Notes under the pieces: model-generated
Told to the model about the DNA's origin: nothing
Databases searched by the model: none
The model's input: the letters and a program-made list of their open reading frames with translations, nothing else
Program-made: the position numbers and the translations under genes
DNA from: Chloroflexota bacterium
Lineage (GTDB): Bacteria; Chloroflexota; Anaerolineae; Aggregatilineales; Phototrophicaceae
Direction of reading: 5' to 3'
Assembly (NCBI GenBank): GCA_026708115.1
Contig: JAPOVL010000044.1
Coordinates: 1 to 64,000, forward strand
Length of the DNA: 64,000 nt
Shown: piece by piece, positions 32,034-42,137 of the stretch
Layout of the letters: the number at the start of each line of letters is the position of its first letter
Position numbering within the stretch: position 1 is the first letter of the stretch

Positions 32034-34337
32034 ATGTCTAAACTGAAGTCAAGTGCTGCAAAGCGCCAATGGGAGGAACCGCGGGCGATAGACGTGCCCG
32101 CAGCCTTGCGCGACGCTGTGGGTGGGCACGCATTGATCAGCGAGCATCTGAGGCGCAAGGGCATCAGGACGCCGGCCGCGGCGCGGACTTTCTTGTCGCC
32201 CGCCCATTATGAACCGGCGTCGGCAAGCGAACTGCCCGATATTGAGCGGGCGGTCGATCGCTTGCAACGCGCCATTCGCGCCCGCGAAAGGATTCTGATT
32301 TGGGGCGACTTTGATGTCGACGGCCAGACGTCGACAGCGCTGCTTTTCTCCGCTTTGAAGCGGAAGGGCGCGCAGGTCAGCTATCACGTGCCGAATCGCT
32401 TTAGCGAAGGCCACGGCATCCATCTGCCCACGCTGGTCAAAAAGCTGGAGGGGGGCGTCAATCTCGTGCTGACCTGTGATACCGGCGTGGCAGCCCATGA
32501 AGCGGTGGACTGCGCGCGGGGCCGAGGGGTGGATACGGTCATCACCGATCATCACGCGCTGCCGGCGGAGCTGCCGGCAGCCTGGGCGGTGGTCAACCCG
32601 CGCCGCTTGCCGGCTGGGCACCCGCTGAGCGAATTGCCCGGGGTCGGCGTCGCTTACAAGTTGATTGAGGCGCTGTACCAGGGCGACGACAGCGATTTCC
32701 TGCTGGATCTGGTGGCCCTGGGCATTGTCGCCGATGTGATGGTGCAGGTGGATGATACGCGTTATTTGCTGCAGCGCGGCCTTGATATCTTGCGGCGGAA
32801 CAAACGCTTGGGCGTGCGCGCCCTGCTGGAACGGGCCCAAATCGCCGCGGCTGACCTCAACGAGGGGCATATCGGCTTCGAGCTGGCGCCGCGCTTGAAT
32901 GCCTTGGGGCGGCTGGGCGATGCCAATCCGGCGGTCGAATTGCTCACCACCGCTGATTGGCAGCGGGCGCGTCAACTGGCGAATAACCTGGAAGGCCTGA
33001 ACGCCAAGCGCAAATTCTTGTCGAACCAGGTCTATCAGTCGGCGATCGCTCAAATTGACGGCGACCCCTCACTGCTCGATTATGCGGCGCTCGTGCTCAG
33101 CCACAGCGATTGGCACAGTGGGGTGATCGGCATTGTCGCCAGCAGACTGGTTGAGGAGTTCGCGCGTCCGGTGGTGTTGCTCGCCACGCCTGAGGCAACG
33201 GCGCGCGGCTCCGCGCGGTCCCTGGCCGGCGTCGATATCACAGCTGCTTTTGGAGAGGTGGCGCCATTATTGTCCCGGTATGGCGGGCACAGTATGGCGG
33301 CGGGCTTGAGCCTGCCGGCGGAGAAAGTCTTCGAATTTCGTCGCGCGCTTTCCGGGGTTGCGCGCGCCATGATGGGCGAGGGGCCGGCGGCACCGAGCTT
33401 GCATATAGATGGTTATCTCGAACTGGGCGAGATCTCGCTGGAGCTGACGCAGGATATAGAGCGCCTGGCGCCCTTCGGCAATGGCAATCCGCCGCTGACC
33501 CTGGCGACGCGGGATCTGAGGCTGGTGAAACAGTCCGGTTTGGGGCGTCGCGGCGAACATTTGGAACTGCAGGTTGAAGACGGCGCCGGGACAAAACAGC
33601 GGGTTATCTGGTGGCGCGGCGCGGGTCAAGAGCTGCCGGCAGGGCGCTTCGACCTGGCCTATACGCTGCGCAGCAACGACTACAAGGGAGTGCGCGAGCC
33701 GCTGGTCGAATGGGCTGACTACAGGCTGATCTCGAGCGCTGCGCTAGAAGTGCAAGCAGAAGCAGTCGCTGTTGAGCTAATTGATCATCGCCGGTCTCTG
33801 GCCCCCGTCGAGCAACTCGAAGTTGAGTTGGCGCGTTTTCCCGATGCGCTGATCTGGTCGGAAGTCGACAAGATGGCGGGCGCGATCGACCGGCTGGGCT
33901 TGAGGTCGCAGGAAACTTTGATCGTCTGGACCGTGCCGCCGTCTGCGGAAATATGGTCGGCTGCGCTGGCGACAGTGAACCCGGCTCGCCTGATCCTGTT
34001 TGGCAACCGCCCCGAGGATGATAGCAGAGCGAGCTTCCTGGGACGTTTAGCCGCCTTGGTCAAATACGCCTTGAATCACAAGGATGGCGCAGCGCAGATT
34101 GAGGCGCTGGCGACAGCCATGGGACAGCGGGAACGGGGCGTGCAAGTTGGCTTGCAAGTGCTGCGCGCGCTCGGTAAACTGGCATATCGAGTGGGGCGGA
34201 CGGGCGAATATCAGCTGACGGAACGCGACGATCCGCCAAGCGACGATCTGAAGACGCTGCAAAAGCGCTTGGACATGATCCTGCGCGAGACGCGCGCCTA
34301 CCGCGACTATTGGCAAAAGATGCGAGTTAAGGGATGA
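32034..34337 (+). CDS. recJ: Single-stranded-DNA-specific exonuclease RecJ
   Basis: 767 residues. RecJ/DHH phosphoesterase: ILIWGDFDVDGQTSTALL (the G-D-x-D-V-D-G motif, about residues 85-100), the VITDHHALP DHH motif (near 170), a DHHA1-type GGHSMAAGLSL (about 420) and the OB-fold domain (about 470-560). It degrades ssDNA 5'-3' during recombination and repair. The C-terminal 200 residues are longer than in Escherichia coli RecJ and resemble the extension of other environmental RecJ proteins. It may work with the AddAB-like complex at 22.4-27.6 kb. The next gene starts three bases later. Confidence 0.93.
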   Translation: MSKLKSSAAKRQWEEPRAIDVPAALRDAVGGHALISEHLRRKGIRTPAAARTFLSPAHYEPASASELPDIERAVDRLQRAIRARERILIWGDFDVDGQTSTALLFSALKRKGAQVSYHVPNRFSEGHGIHLPTLVKKLEGGVNLVLTCDTGVAAHEAVDCARGRGVDTVITDHHALPAELPAAWAVVNPRRLPAGHPLSELPGVGVAYKLIEALYQGDDSDFLLDLVALGIVADVMVQVDDTRYLLQRGLDILRRNKRLGVRALLERAQIAAADLNEGHIGFELAPRLNALGRLGDANPAVELLTTADWQRARQLANNLEGLNAKRKFLSNQVYQSAIAQIDGDPSLLDYAALVLSHSDWHSGVIGIVASRLVEEFARPVVLLATPEATARGSARSLAGVDITAAFGEVAPLLSRYGGHSMAAGLSLPAEKVFEFRRALSGVARAMMGEGPAAPSLHIDGYLELGEISLELTQDIERLAPFGNGNPPLTLATRDLRLVKQSGLGRRGEHLELQVEDGAGTKQRVIWWRGAGQELPAGRFDLAYTLRSNDYKGVREPLVEWADYRLISSAALEVQAEAVAVELIDHRRSLAPVEQLEVELARFPDALIWSEVDKMAGAIDRLGLRSQETLIVWTVPPSAEIWSAALATVNPARLILFGNRPEDDSRASFLGRLAALVKYALNHKDGAAQIEALATAMGQRERGVQVGLQVLRALGKLAYRVGRTGEYQLTERDDPPSDDLKTLQKRLDMILRETRAYRDYWQKMRVKG

Positions 34338-34340
34338 GAA

Positions 34341-35105
34341 ATGGCGATTCCGCAGTCGGTATCTTGGTGGTGCTTTGAACGCGACGACATTGACCCGGTT
34401 GATTTGCTGCGGACGTGCAAGGCAATCGGGTATGCGGCAATGGAGTTAGTGCCGATCGAGCAGTTTGCGCTGGTTCAGGATCAGGGTTTGAAGATCGCGG
34501 CTCATCAATTGCACGTCCCGCTGACGCAAGGCATCAGCCATCCCAAGTACTGGGACGATATTCAGCAGCAGGCGGAAGCAAGCTTCAAGCTGGCGCAGCG
34601 CTGGCATATCCCCAATTTGATCGTCTTCAGCGGGAATCGAGAGGGCCTGCCCGACGAGGAGGGGGCCGAGAACGCGATTAAACATCTGGAGGTGCTGGCG
34701 CGCGATGCCGAATCAGCCGGCATTACCCTGATCTTGGAGTTGCTCAATAGCAAGCTCAATCACCCCGACTATCAGTGCGACCGTACTGACTGGGCGGTCG
34801 AGGTTGTCTCGGCGGTGAATTCGCCGCGGGCGCGGATTCTCTACGACATTTATCACATGCAAGTCATGGAAGGCGATGTCATACAGACGATCCGCGACCA
34901 TCATCACTGGTTCGCCCACTATCACACGGCGGGCGTGCCCGGGCGCAACGAGATTGATGATTCGCAAGAACTGAATTACGGCGCCATTTGCCGCGCAATC
35001 GCGGAGACCGGGTATGGCGGATACATCGGCCAGGAATTCGTCCCAAAGGGTGATTGGAAAGCGTCGCTGCGGGAGGCCTTTGATGTTTGCACTGTCGATG
35101 CCTAA
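34341..35105 (+). CDS. Hydroxypyruvate isomerase-like sugar phosphate isomerase/epimerase
   Basis: 254 residues, AP-endonuclease-2-type TIM barrel. Metal and catalytic signatures fit the hydroxypyruvate isomerase branch: ILELLNSKLNHPDYQCD, YDIYHMQVMEGD and HYHTAGVPGRNEID, and the C-terminal YIGQEFVPKGD. Such enzymes interconvert hydroxypyruvate and tartronate semialdehyde or related sugars. Its start is three bases after recJ, so co-transcription is likely even though the functions differ. Tail-to-tail with the transporter gene, overlapping four bases. Confidence 0.85.
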   Translation: MAIPQSVSWWCFERDDIDPVDLLRTCKAIGYAAMELVPIEQFALVQDQGLKIAAHQLHVPLTQGISHPKYWDDIQQQAEASFKLAQRWHIPNLIVFSGNREGLPDEEGAENAIKHLEVLARDAESAGITLILELLNSKLNHPDYQCDRTDWAVEVVSAVNSPRARILYDIYHMQVMEGDVIQTIRDHHHWFAHYHTAGVPGRNEIDDSQELNYGAICRAIAETGYGGYIGQEFVPKGDWKASLREAFDVCTVDA

Positions 35106-36031
35106 TAGGAACCCCGATGCGGGTAACGCCGCATCCAGGTGGCCGGTGATTTGTTGTATTCCTGCAGCAAGGCGATGCCGCTGACGATTATGCCCATGCC
35201 GATTATCATGGTCAGCGTGATTTCTTCCCCGAGCACTAGAACGCCGCCGATGCCCGCAAAAATGGGAATGATATAGGTGGACATAATCGCCGGCGTAGCG
35301 CCGAAGCGTTTGATATTGTAAAAGGACAAGAGCAAGCCCAGGAATGTGCCCACAATCGCCGAATAGAGCAAGGCGAGATATCCGGCGCCGGTGACCGCGC
35401 TTAGATCGAAGCCGACTGTTAGCAGCGAAAACGGCATCAGCACCAGGGCGGTGGTGAAGATACGTATGCTGCCTACGTCGTAGGCGTCATAGCCGGTCAA
35501 GCGTTTGCGGGCGTAGATCACCATCACCGAACCGAAGGTCATGCCGACCGATACCAGAAGAAAACCGGTGGACGCCGCCGATTGGGCATCGGGCAGGCCA
35601 TCCTCGCCGCTGAGGGCCAGCAGCATGGCGCCGCCAAGAGCCAGACCGACGCCGAAGACCTTGCGCCGGCTTAAGTGTTCGTCGGGCAAGGTAAAATGCG
35701 CCAAAAGGATGGTAATCGCGGGACCCGTACTCAACAAGAGCGCGGAGACGCCGCTCGACAGGTACTGTAGGGAAATGATGACACAGGTCATGGGGACCGC
35801 CGTTCCGAAAATGCCCAGCAGCCCGGCGCGTTTCCATAGCTCGCGGTCGCGCGGCAAGCGTCGTCCTGTAGCGATCCGGTATACCGATAGCGCCATCAGG
35901 CTGGAGATGATCATGCGGATGCCGATGTATGTGGTGGGCTCGAACTGGCCGACGCCGAAACGAGAAAAAACCATGGAGGAGCCAAACATGAAGCCGAGCA
36001 GGGTCACATAGGGAAGGGCTTTAATATTCAA
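35102..36031 (-). CDS. EamA/DMT-family transporter
   Basis: About 309 residues from a TTG at 36031, preferred because an AGGAA site precedes it; the frame stays open to a TTG at 36103 with no ribosome site. Ten hydrophobic segments arranged as two EamA repeats (about 1-140 and 150-295), with GIFGTAVPMTCVIISLQYLS and GTFLGLLLSFYNIKRFGATPA as typical repeat ends. DMT exporters move amino acids or other metabolites out of the cell; the substrate is unknown. Confidence 0.85.
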   Translation of the reverse strand: MNIKALPYVTLLGFMFGSSMVFSRFGVGQFEPTTYIGIRMIISSLMALSVYRIATGRRLPRDRELWKRAGLLGIFGTAVPMTCVIISLQYLSSGVSALLLSTGPAITILLAHFTLPDEHLSRRKVFGVGLALGGAMLLALSGEDGLPDAQSAASTGFLLVSVGMTFGSVMVIYARKRLTGYDAYDVGSIRIFTTALVLMPFSLLTVGFDLSAVTGAGYLALLYSAIVGTFLGLLLSFYNIKRFGATPAIMSTYIIPIFAGIGGVLVLGEEITLTMIIGMGIIVSGIALLQEYNKSPATWMRRYPHRGSY

Positions 36032-36187
36032 GAAGTAGTTCCTGGGGCGGGTAGATAAATGCGAGGGAGTATACAACAGACCTGGCGCAAAGTGTAATAT
36101 CAATGCAAGGGACTAAGAGTAGCATCATGTTTTGCTACTACAGAGCAAGTGCCGTTGGAAGATCCAGGACAGGGAAGAGGTCTCGCA

Positions 36188-36514
36188 ATGGATTACATCA
36201 AGAGTTTAGTTCGTCGCGAGGTAGTAAAGTACGCCGTGAGCGGCCGAGGGGCAAATGTTCTTTTGTTCGCAATTCTGGACGACGAACAAGGGATTTATGC
36301 GGTGAATGGAGTTGACTATCCCGAGCGGAAGGATATTGCGGGCGTAGTTGTATTGGCGCGCGTTGTCAAGAACATGGTTGTCATTGAAGAAGATATGTCG
36401 GATAAGAAACTGGTAGATGCTTTAATTCAAGCGGGGATTTTGCGAGATCAGATCGTGTTGGCTTATGAGGGCGAGCCTATCCCGGACGCGGATTTGTTTG
36501 AGTTAGATGTTTGA
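36188..36514 (+). CDS. XisI-like protein (fdxN element excision controlling factor family)
   Basis: 108 residues from ATG 36188 (AGAGG upstream); the longer frame from 36149 lacks support. The C-terminal half (NMVVIEEDMSDKKLVDALIQ then AGILRDQIVLAYEGE) matches the XisI pattern, and length fits. In cyanobacteria XisI controls excision of the fdxN element together with XisH and XisF. No XisH partner lies beside it, so it is an orphan and its role here is unknown. Confidence 0.7.
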   Translation: MDYIKSLVRREVVKYAVSGRGANVLLFAILDDEQGIYAVNGVDYPERKDIAGVVVLARVVKNMVVIEEDMSDKKLVDALIQAGILRDQIVLAYEGEPIPDADLFELDV

Positions 36515-36533
36515 ATCCGGTCGTGGATCTGCA

Positions 36534-37751
36534 TCATGCCGGCTCAAATTCGATCGGCAGCGATTTCAAGCCGCGAAAAAGGGCATTATTCCATTCCAGG
36601 TTGTCATGCGCCAAGCGCATGTTCTTCAGCCGCCCCAAAAGCCCGCGGAAGGCGAGGGGCGCTTCCAGCCGGGCCAGCGGCGCCCCCAGGCAGAAATGTG
36701 GACCATAACCAAAGGCGAGGTGCTTGTTCGGCGAGCGCTTGATATCGAGGGCATCGGGATCGGGAAACTGAGCGGGATCACGGTTGGCAGCGCCGAGAAA
36801 CTGTATGATGAGTTGATCCTTTTCGATGGTTACGCCATCAATTTGCACCTGACGGGTGGCGATACGTCGATTGCGCTGGAAGGGGCCTTCATAGCGCAGA
36901 AATTCCTCGGTCGCCGACTCCGCCAGATCCAGATTGTCGCGCAGGCGTCTGAACTCATCGGGATGTTGAAGCAAGGCGTTCAAACCGTTGGCGATGAGAT
37001 AGGTGGTTGTCTCGTGTCCGCCGATCAGAATTGTCACAGAACTTGACACCATCTCTTCCTCGGTGAGCTTATCCCCTTCCAGCTCAGCTTGAACCAGGGC
37101 AGTGATCAGATCATCTTGAGGCTGTTGCCGCCGTTTGGCATAGATGTCACGGAAGTATTGCTGCATCGCCAGCAAGGCGTCTTGTGATTTGAGCAAGACC
37201 TCTGGGCTGGGTTTTGGGGTGGCCATGAAGCCGACGATTTCCCCGGACCAGGCCTTGAACTTGGCGTGATCTTCCACCGGTATGCCCATCATTGTCGCGA
37301 TCACGGTGACTGGCAGCGGATAGGAAAAATCCCATATGACATCCATTTCACCACGCTCGATCTGCGCGTCAATCAGCCGGCTGACGATGTCCTGGACATA
37401 AGTTTCCATTTTGCGGATAGCGCGCGGCGTGAAAGCCATGTGCACCAGCTTGCGCATACGGGTATGGTCGGGCGGGTCAACATTGATCAGCCCTTGCGAA
37501 TAGTGGCGCACCAATGGCTTCACTTTCTCCCAGAGCGGTTCGGGCAAGTCCATGGTAGCGGTCAGCCGTCCCAGACTGGTAAAAGTCTGATAGTCCTGCA
37601 GGGTCCAGGTGATATCCTGATAGCGAGTGAGCATCCAGCAGCCCCAGGCGTCGCTCCAGTAAACGGGGGCTGCGTCGCGCATTTGATGATAAACCGGGTA
37701 GGGATTGTCATTAAACGCAGCCGAAGTGAGGGCGCTGTCGAATTGAGCCAT
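36534..37751 (-). CDS. Cytochrome P450
   Basis: 405 residues, the normal size of a soluble bacterial P450. Heme-binding loop FGYGPHFCLGAPLARLE (about residue 350), I-helix GGHETTTYLI (about 245) and K-helix E-x-x-R in TEEFLRYEGPFQ (about 285) are present. It needs ferredoxin and a reductase from elsewhere; none is encoded nearby. It lies 18 bases downstream of the sialidase/LamG gene, so it is probably the last gene of that cluster. Hydroxylation of a sugar-linked aglycone or lipid is possible but speculative. Confidence 0.93.
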   Translation of the reverse strand: MAQFDSALTSAAFNDNPYPVYHQMRDAAPVYWSDAWGCWMLTRYQDITWTLQDYQTFTSLGRLTATMDLPEPLWEKVKPLVRHYSQGLINVDPPDHTRMRKLVHMAFTPRAIRKMETYVQDIVSRLIDAQIERGEMDVIWDFSYPLPVTVIATMMGIPVEDHAKFKAWSGEIVGFMATPKPSPEVLLKSQDALLAMQQYFRDIYAKRRQQPQDDLITALVQAELEGDKLTEEEMVSSSVTILIGGHETTTYLIANGLNALLQHPDEFRRLRDNLDLAESATEEFLRYEGPFQRNRRIATRQVQIDGVTIEKDQLIIQFLGAANRDPAQFPDPDALDIKRSPNKHLAFGYGPHFCLGAPLARLEAPLAFRGLLGRLKNMRLAHDNLEWNNALFRGLKSLPIEFEPA

Positions 37752-37769
37752 GATCTGCCGCCTCCTAAT

Positions 37770-39611
37770 CTAGAATAAGCCCGAGCGATAATTGCCAATC
37801 ACTTCGGAGGTCCGCAGATAACGATCATAGATGCGCAGAGTGTGGATTGCGGATCCGATTTCGACTCGCTCCCTATCGGCTTCGGCGGAGGCGCCATCTT
37901 GTACACCCCTGCTGTCCGGCGCGATGATCGGGTTTTTGGAGGCGCTATTGACATGGCGCAATCCCGGACTGAAACGCCCCCAGCCAAATTGCCGAAAGGC
38001 GCCGCCGTCACACAGGACGCCATCAACGATGAAGGAGATGATTTTGGGCCCGCCATCAACCACCGCCGCGAGGTGATGCAAGACCCCGGCCTCCAGCATG
38101 TCGGGGTCGCAATCCCAACGGGTTTCTCCGCGTCCGTCATTCAGGATGATTTCGACAGTGCCGCGCGCAGTAGTAATCAGCGCCCAGCCCTGACCGTTTG
38201 GGGCGCGCGCGTCCAAAAGCCGCTGGCCGCCATCCAGCCGATCCAGCCGCAGCCATATTTCTATCGTGAAGCCGCTGCGCAGGTCTTTGGCGCCAAAATC
38301 GGGGCGCCCGTGGTCGCGGATATTGAAAGCGGGCAGAGGCGGCATGACAACATGCCGGTCTTCATCGGTATTGGCGGAATCGGCCTTCCACTCGATCGCG
38401 CAACCGGCCTTGGTCAGAACGCCGCCCTTTTCAAACTGCCCCCATAGCCCTTCCAGCAGGTCTTGATCCAGTTGATGGGCCCGCGCCTTGTCCTTTTGGG
38501 TTTCCAGCAGATAGGTGTTGCCAGCGTCTTCAATTAGATCGGGGTAGCTCATACGGATATAGCTATCGTCGTCGTAGAGAACAATCTCCGGTTGCGACCA
38601 CTGGATGACGCGGCCCGTCGCCGTATCGGCCTCGACGCCGCCGCAAAGCCAGACCGGATTGCGATCTTCGTACCAGTTGCCGCCGTGATTATGAAACCAG
38701 TACAGATAGTTTCCGTTACAGCACTTCCAGGCGAAATTGGCGGCGCGCGGGTGCTTCATCAAGCGACCGTTAGCATAACGCTTGTAGGCTGGCTGCGTCC
38801 AGGAATATCCACCGTCACGGCTGTAAGCGAAGGCTGGATGGCCGTCGATGGTGCGGTAGACGCTGTATATTGCGCCATCGCTGAGCAGGGTGTAGCTGTG
38901 TTCTTCGGCAATCGGGCCGCCGCCCGGTGGCGTTCTTAAGCCGGCATCGCCATCCGGCAGGGTCTCCCAGATGATCTTTTCCGGGTCGGTTTCCGTCAAG
39001 ATGTTTTCGCTGCGCAACAAGACGCCCTCGGAGCGGGTAAAGAAGCCATGACCGAGACCGCCAACTTTATGCAGCGAAACATAAGCCGCGCCCGCATAGA
39101 TAAAGGGTTTGCCCACGTTCCAGAAGTAGCGGACCGCGCCGCCGTAGGGATTTTCCCGGTCAATCGCCATCTCTCGCACGGGCAGGTTGTAACGTTTTGA
39201 GGACCAGGTCCGCCCATGATCGTCGCTGGTTTTGAAGACAAAATAGCCTTGAGAATCCACACGATAGCATTTGCCGTCTTTGTAGGGCGGGTCATCCGCT
39301 TTGACATGGCGGCGGTCGTCGGTGTTGTGATTGTAAAACAGGTATATGCGTCCGCTCGGCACTTTCAAGGGAACGGCATAGGAAGCTTCCGGTCCATCGG
39401 CGGGTTCTACAGCGACCGGAGCGGACCAGGTTCGCCCTTGATCGGCGCTGCGCGTCGCGATGATGTGTTGCCCGGAAGCGCCTTCGATACCGGCGCCGGT
39501 TGTTATGGTGCAGAGCCAGGCGCCATCATCGGTTTTGAGCACATAGGGTTGATCACTATAGCGCTCGGTGGGGATTTCGCGCCCGGCGGCGAGCAGTCGG
39601 TTGTCTGGCAT
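37770..39611 (-). CDS. Sialidase-like BNR-repeat protein with C-terminal LamG domain
   Basis: 613 residues. The N-terminal 400 residues are a six-bladed sialidase-type propeller with Asp-boxes (SADQGRTWS near 55, TSDDHGRTWSSK near 135, SRDGGYSWTQ near 270). Residues about 440-570 form a concanavalin/LamG-like sandwich (FTIEIWLRLDRLDGGQRLLD, HHLAAVVDGGPKIISFIVDG). No signal peptide is seen, so either the protein is cytoplasmic or the start is incomplete. Could act on sialic-acid-like or other exo-glycosides. It sits between OppF and P450 genes. Confidence 0.75.
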   Translation of the reverse strand: MPDNRLLAAGREIPTERYSDQPYVLKTDDGAWLCTITTGAGIEGASGQHIIATRSADQGRTWSAPVAVEPADGPEASYAVPLKVPSGRIYLFYNHNTDDRRHVKADDPPYKDGKCYRVDSQGYFVFKTSDDHGRTWSSKRYNLPVREMAIDRENPYGGAVRYFWNVGKPFIYAGAAYVSLHKVGGLGHGFFTRSEGVLLRSENILTETDPEKIIWETLPDGDAGLRTPPGGGPIAEEHSYTLLSDGAIYSVYRTIDGHPAFAYSRDGGYSWTQPAYKRYANGRLMKHPRAANFAWKCCNGNYLYWFHNHGGNWYEDRNPVWLCGGVEADTATGRVIQWSQPEIVLYDDDSYIRMSYPDLIEDAGNTYLLETQKDKARAHQLDQDLLEGLWGQFEKGGVLTKAGCAIEWKADSANTDEDRHVVMPPLPAFNIRDHGRPDFGAKDLRSGFTIEIWLRLDRLDGGQRLLDARAPNGQGWALITTARGTVEIILNDGRGETRWDCDPDMLEAGVLHHLAAVVDGGPKIISFIVDGVLCDGGAFRQFGWGRFSPGLRHVNSASKNPIIAPDSRGVQDGASAEADRERVEIGSAIHTLRIYDRYLRTSEVIGNYRSGLF

Positions 39612-39620
39612 GATGCCTCC

Positions 39621-40634
39621 TCAATTCTCAAGACCTTGCAAGGCCAATTCCTCGGCGAAGTGACAGGCGGCGGTGTGATTTGGCGCGATTTCCATCAGCG
39701 GCGGCTGCTGTTCGCGGCAGATCTGTTCCGCATAGGGACAGCGCGGATGAAAATAACAGCCGCTGGGCGGATTTGCCGGGTCGGGCAATTCACCTTCGAT
39801 GCCGCCGGTCTCGGGCAGAGGTCGATCGGGATCCGGCCGCGGGATGGCGGAAAGAAGGGCCTCGGTATACGGGTGCCTCGGGCGGGCAAAAAGATGCCGG
39901 GTTGGCGCTTGTTCAACCAACTTGCCCACGTACATGACGGCCACTTCATCCGACACATGTTCCACCACGCTGAGATCGTGGGCGATAAACAGATAGGTCA
40001 GGCTAAGTTCTTCCTGCAGATCCTTGAGCAGATTCAATATTTGGGCCTGCACCGAGACATCCAATGCCGAGACTGCCTCATCACAGACGATCAATTGCGG
40101 ATTGATGCTCAATGCGCGGGCAATGCCAATCCGTTGACGCTGACCGCCACTAAAGGCATGCGGATAGCGTTTCATATAACGCAGATCCAGACCGACCAAC
40201 TCCAGCGCGGCGCGCACATGGTCTTCCAATGCTTTTCCCGTCGCGATTCTGTTGATGCGCAGGGGTTCGCTGACGATATCGAAGACGGTTTTACGGGGGT
40301 CAAGGCTGGAATAGGGGTCTTGAAAAATCATCTGCATGTGTTTGCGAAACTCGCGCAAGTCCCGTCGGTTGAGTTGAGCGAGGTCAGTTGTCACCCCCTC
40401 ATGATGAAAGAGGATTTCACCGGCAGTGAGATCAATGGCGCGCAAGACGCAGCGCCCCAAGGTGGTTTTGCCGGATCCCGATTCGCCGACCAAGCCCAGC
40501 GTCCGACCTTTATCGATGCTCAGGCTGACATGATCGACAGCGCGCACATGCCCGACAACGCGGCGCAAGAAACCCTGTTCAATGGGAAAATATTTTTTTA
40601 GGCCGCGTACTTCCAGCAGGCTTGGCTCGGGCAT
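39621..40634 (-). CDS. Oligopeptide-type ABC transporter ATP-binding protein (OppF/DppF-like)
   Basis: 337 residues. Walker [13 protein letters not shown]-loop, signature [14 protein letters not shown], Walker [13 protein letters not shown], and the OppF-type C-terminal cysteine-bearing tail ([18 protein letters not shown]). It starts with the dimer-forming [15 protein letters not shown]. Pairs with the ATPase at 42534-43526, although a sialidase-like gene is inserted between them. Confidence 0.94.
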   Translation of the reverse strand: MPEPSLLEVRGLKKYFPIEQGFLRRVVGHVRAVDHVSLSIDKGRTLGLVGESGSGKTTLGRCVLRAIDLTAGEILFHHEGVTTDLAQLNRRDLREFRKHMQMIFQDPYSSLDPRKTVFDIVSEPLRINRIATGKALEDHVRAALELVGLDLRYMKRYPHAFSGGQRQRIGIARALSINPQLIVCDEAVSALDVSVQAQILNLLKDLQEELSLTYLFIAHDLSVVEHVSDEVAVMYVGKLVEQAPTRHLFARPRHPYTEALLSAIPRPDPDRPLPETGGIEGELPDPANPPSGCYFHPRCPYAEQICREQQPPLMEIAPNHTAACHFAEELALQGLEN

Positions 40635-40640
40635 TTGGGC

Positions 40641-42002
40641 TTATCCCCTGATGGCATCAACGGCAATTGGGGGGCGCAAGCGGGTTGAATTATAGGCCGG
40701 GTCGCAATCTTGGAGCCATTGATCGGTGATGTATTTTCCCAGCAGGTAATGTTTGCGATCGGGATAAAAAAGAATGCGCTCTTGGCCGTCATCAACAATG
40801 CTGGGGTAAACCGCGACCTGCGTGCCGCCAGTATGCGGCAGCAGCACCCCGTTTGAGGTGGCGAAGATTTTGGGCGGTCCAAAGCGCAGCGGATGATCTA
40901 TTTCGCCGGCGATTTCCCGTCCGACGGTCAACCAGGCCGGATAGCGGTTGTGCTTGGAATCAACCGGCGATTTGCCGCCGTTGGCAGTGCCGTCGTTATT
41001 GTAAAAGAGCAGCAGGTAGCGCCCGTCATGGGTGCGATAAAGCGGGCTGGGCGACATCGGATTCAGGATGGGATTGCCGCCGGGTTCGTAACGCAAGACG
41101 CGCGGCTTGTCCCATGTGCGTCCATCATCCGCCGAGAGCGCATAATAATTGACGCCATGCAAAGTCCGAAAGACACAAATGAGCCGCCCGTCGGACAGCG
41201 CTTGAACGGTTGGCTCTTGGGCGACGCTGACGCCGGGCCGGTAGGGATTGTCGACCTGCAAGCCATGGGGCGCTTTGGGCCAGGTTGTAACGACCAGTTT
41301 GTTCGGGTCGCGCTCGCTGAAGATATTTTCAAAGCGCAGGAAATAGATTTCCGACCAGTGTTCCAGCAGGTTTAAGTTGAGCTTGACCGCGGGATCCCAG
41401 GTATTGCTCGCCCAGCGCGTAAAGGGCGCCAGCACGTGGTCTTCCGGCGTGACGAAGATGTTTTGATAGACGATCCAATTGGGCGGCACGGCCGGGTCGG
41501 GGTGGCTGATGGCGCTGGGCGCAATCGGGAAGTCATAAGTAGCGGGGCTCCAGGTACACCCGTCGTCATCGGAAAAGCGGCAACGCACGAGCCCGGTCGT
41601 GTCCTCGCGGGCATCGTCAATCCCCACATTCTTGTTGTAGATGTAATAGACGCGGTGCCCGCCATCGGCCAGCAGATCGGGCGCGACAATGGGAAAGCCC
41701 CAACTCGCCAGCCCGGTCCCATCCGCGTCGTCAGCTTGCGGGCCATCGATGGTTTCCGGTGGCGACCAAGTCAGCCCACGATCAAGTGAACGGCTACATA
41801 CCACACGTTGATCAGCGGCGTTTTCGAAGGTGGATTGCGTCCAAAAACCCAAGAATGTGCCCGGCGGTGTCTTGACGACGAGAAAGTGCTGATTGCAGGC
41901 GCCCGGCCCAGCGAAGTCTTGCGGAATATAAGCCAGCAGATCCGGCTCGGTGCGTTGCCATTCGTTTTCCAGATAAAGATCGTTCACGTCCTGTCGCTCC
42001 AT
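40641..42002 (-). CDS. Sialidase-like BNR-repeat protein
   Basis: 453 residues from ATG 42002. Sialidase-family propeller: ADQRVVCSRSLDRGLTWSPP, FSDDDGCTWSPA and SADDGRTWDKP are Asp-boxes. Paralogous in architecture to the protein at 37770-39611 but without the LamG part. No signal peptide. Ends six bases before the OppF-like gene, a tight operon link that suggests hydrolysis of imported glycosides or a regulatory link to the transporter (inference). Confidence 0.75.
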   Translation of the reverse strand: MERQDVNDLYLENEWQRTEPDLLAYIPQDFAGPGACNQHFLVVKTPPGTFLGFWTQSTFENAADQRVVCSRSLDRGLTWSPPETIDGPQADDADGTGLASWGFPIVAPDLLADGGHRVYYIYNKNVGIDDAREDTTGLVRCRFSDDDGCTWSPATYDFPIAPSAISHPDPAVPPNWIVYQNIFVTPEDHVLAPFTRWASNTWDPAVKLNLNLLEHWSEIYFLRFENIFSERDPNKLVVTTWPKAPHGLQVDNPYRPGVSVAQEPTVQALSDGRLICVFRTLHGVNYYALSADDGRTWDKPRVLRYEPGGNPILNPMSPSPLYRTHDGRYLLLFYNNDGTANGGKSPVDSKHNRYPAWLTVGREIAGEIDHPLRFGPPKIFATSNGVLLPHTGGTQVAVYPSIVDDGQERILFYPDRKHYLLGKYITDQWLQDCDPAYNSTRLRPPIAVDAIRG

Positions 42003-42137
42003 ATGGCTCTCATTTGGCCGCAAATCAGAAAACCGTGTAGGCTTATCCGTTATTGCGGTGTTTTCAGTGCTACTTCAACCCCTTATCCCCCGGCCCCTGG
42101 CCCCCCCTCTAAGCGGGGGGCGGAATTCCCACAAGGG

